64,000 nucleotides of DNA, from NCBI RefSeq assembly GCF_045209745.1, contig NZ_CP109273.1:5022001-5086000 (forward strand). The letters run 5' to 3'. Position 1 is the first letter of the stretch. Each line of letters opens with the position of its first letter. This DNA is from Micromonospora sp045209745 (GTDB taxonomy: Bacteria; Actinomycetota; Actinomycetes; Mycobacteriales; Micromonosporaceae). The notes below the pieces were generated by a model. That model searched no databases. It had not been told where the DNA came from and worked only from the letters and a program-made list of their open reading frames with translations. Shown here piece after piece: positions 63,339 through 64,000 of this stretch. The position numbers and the translations under genes are program-made.

Positions 63339-64000
63339 GTGCGTCTGATGTGGCAGCTCTTGGCGGTTGCGGCGGTCTGGATCCTCGGCAATCTGGGCAC
63401 GGCGGCGGAGAAGGACACCCCCTGGCTGGCGCTCGTCGCCGGCCTGCTGACGGCCGTCGTCGGGGTCCTGGTCTACGGCTGGGTGGTGCGGCGAACCGAG
63501 CACCGGGCACCCCTCGAGGTGTCGCTGAAGGGAGCAGGTGCCGGGATCAGCTGGGGCACGCTGCTCGGCATTGCGCTGTTCGGGGCAGTCATCGCGAACA
63601 TCGCCTTCTTCGGTGACTACACGATCAACGGCCTGGGCTCGCCGGCGAGCGCCGTCAGCCTGCTCGGGATCATGGCGGGTGCCGCTGTGGCCGAGGAACT
63701 GGTCTTCCGCGGTGTCCTGTTCCGCAACATCGAGCGCTGGACCGGAACCTGGATCGCGCTCGCGCTGACCGGCTCGCTGTTCGGCCTGATCCACCTGGCC
63801 AACGCGAACGCGACCCTGTTGGGTGCCGTCGCTATCGCCATCGAGGCAGGCGGGATGCTGACCGCCGCGTACATCGCCACCCGCAAGCTGTGGGTGCCGA
63901 TCGGTCTGCACTTCGGCTGGAACATCGCCGCGAGCGCCATCTTCAGCACCGAGGTGTCCGGCAGCAACACCGCGCAGGGCCTGCTGGACGCGACGATCTC
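63339..64000 (+). CDS. CPBP-family intramembrane metalloprotease (partial)
   Basis: The frame runs open to the window edge (220 codons seen). It has several hydrophobic helices and the CPBP (CAAX protease/bacteriocin-processing) motifs: the Glu-Glu-x3-Arg pair in AVAEELVFRGVLFRN, a His in FGLIHLANANAT and HFGWN in PIGLHFGWNIAAS. GTG 63339 is set by AAAGGAG 5 bases upstream. The family cleaves within the membrane; substrates in actinomycetes are mostly unknown. The C-terminus is outside the window. The preceding 63127-63338 holds no recognisable gene. Confidence 0.9.
   Translation, partial: MRLMWQLLAVAAVWILGNLGTAAEKDTPWLALVAGLLTAVVGVLVYGWVVRRTEHRAPLEVSLKGAGAGISWGTLLGIALFGAVIANIAFFGDYTINGLGSPASAVSLLGIMAGAAVAEELVFRGVLFRNIERWTGTWIALALTGSLFGLIHLANANATLLGAVAIAIEAGGMLTAAYIATRKLWVPIGLHFGWNIAASAIFSTEVSGSNTAQGLLDATI

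Overview
The window reads as high-GC actinomycete chromosome: frequent GTG and TTG starts, 4-nt stop/start overlaps, and gene families typical of Streptomyces and Micromonospora relatives. I lean towards Micromonosporaceae, which is an inference from gene style and not something the sequence proves. Two parts differ sharply: a housekeeping and scrap region (1 to about 34.2 kb) full of insertion-sequence debris and gene fragments, and one compact biosynthetic gene cluster (34.4 to 61.5 kb).

Layout. 0-2 kb: nitric-oxide detoxification operon nsrR-hmp with a palindromic operator. 2-7 kb: IS630 and IS6 transposases, remnants of a membrane protein and a beta-lactamase-family hydrolase, a PucR regulator divergent from a frameshifted DapA-family gene, and an IS110 tail. 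7-13.3 kb: secreted M36 metallopeptidase, secreted LVIVD-repeat protein and a DUF305 protein, with clear terminators. 13.4-15.4 kb: an IS605-type element (intact tnpB, broken tnpA) lying inside a P450 gene. 15.7-20.1 kb: padR plus membrane protein, a divergent tyrosine-recombinase-like gene and LtrA. 20.5-22 kb: IS982 element cutting a hypothetical gene. 22-27.4 kb: zinc-ribbon and SPFH operon, Tat-exported metallo-beta-lactamase-fold hydrolase, GlxA-type regulator. 27.4-32 kb: ISAzo13 and IS110 remnants, type VII secretion remnants including a truncated mycosin, a lone full-length mraY, and a nonsense-mutated AraC regulator. 32.3-34.2 kb: small protein plus Tat amidase.

The biosynthetic cluster has a minus-strand two-subunit ThDP decarboxylase (sulfopyruvate/phosphonopyruvate type) divergent from a plus-strand run of nine genes (36.1-61.5 kb), most of which overlap by a few bases. 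In order: NAD(P)-binding dehydrogenase-like protein, fold-type-II PLP enzyme, A-PCP, a stand-alone ketosynthase lacking AT and one catalytic His, a thioesterase fused to a lanthipeptide-dehydratase N-domain, A-PCP-C-PCP, a PKS module KS-AT-KR-DH-ACP, a C-A'-PCP-TE-MFS-A fusion, and a threonine-synthase-like enzyme. I infer that the PLP enzymes, dehydrogenase and decarboxylase make an unusual building block; that the NRPS/PKS parts assemble a short hybrid chain with one malonate unit and a dehydration; and that export is built into the last synthetase. The product cannot be named from sequence. The LanB-type fusion and the exporter-in-synthetase fusion are the most unusual features.

After the cluster come a secreted S33 peptidase-like hydrolase, a second broken copy of one IS982 end, and a CPBP-family membrane protease gene that runs off the window.
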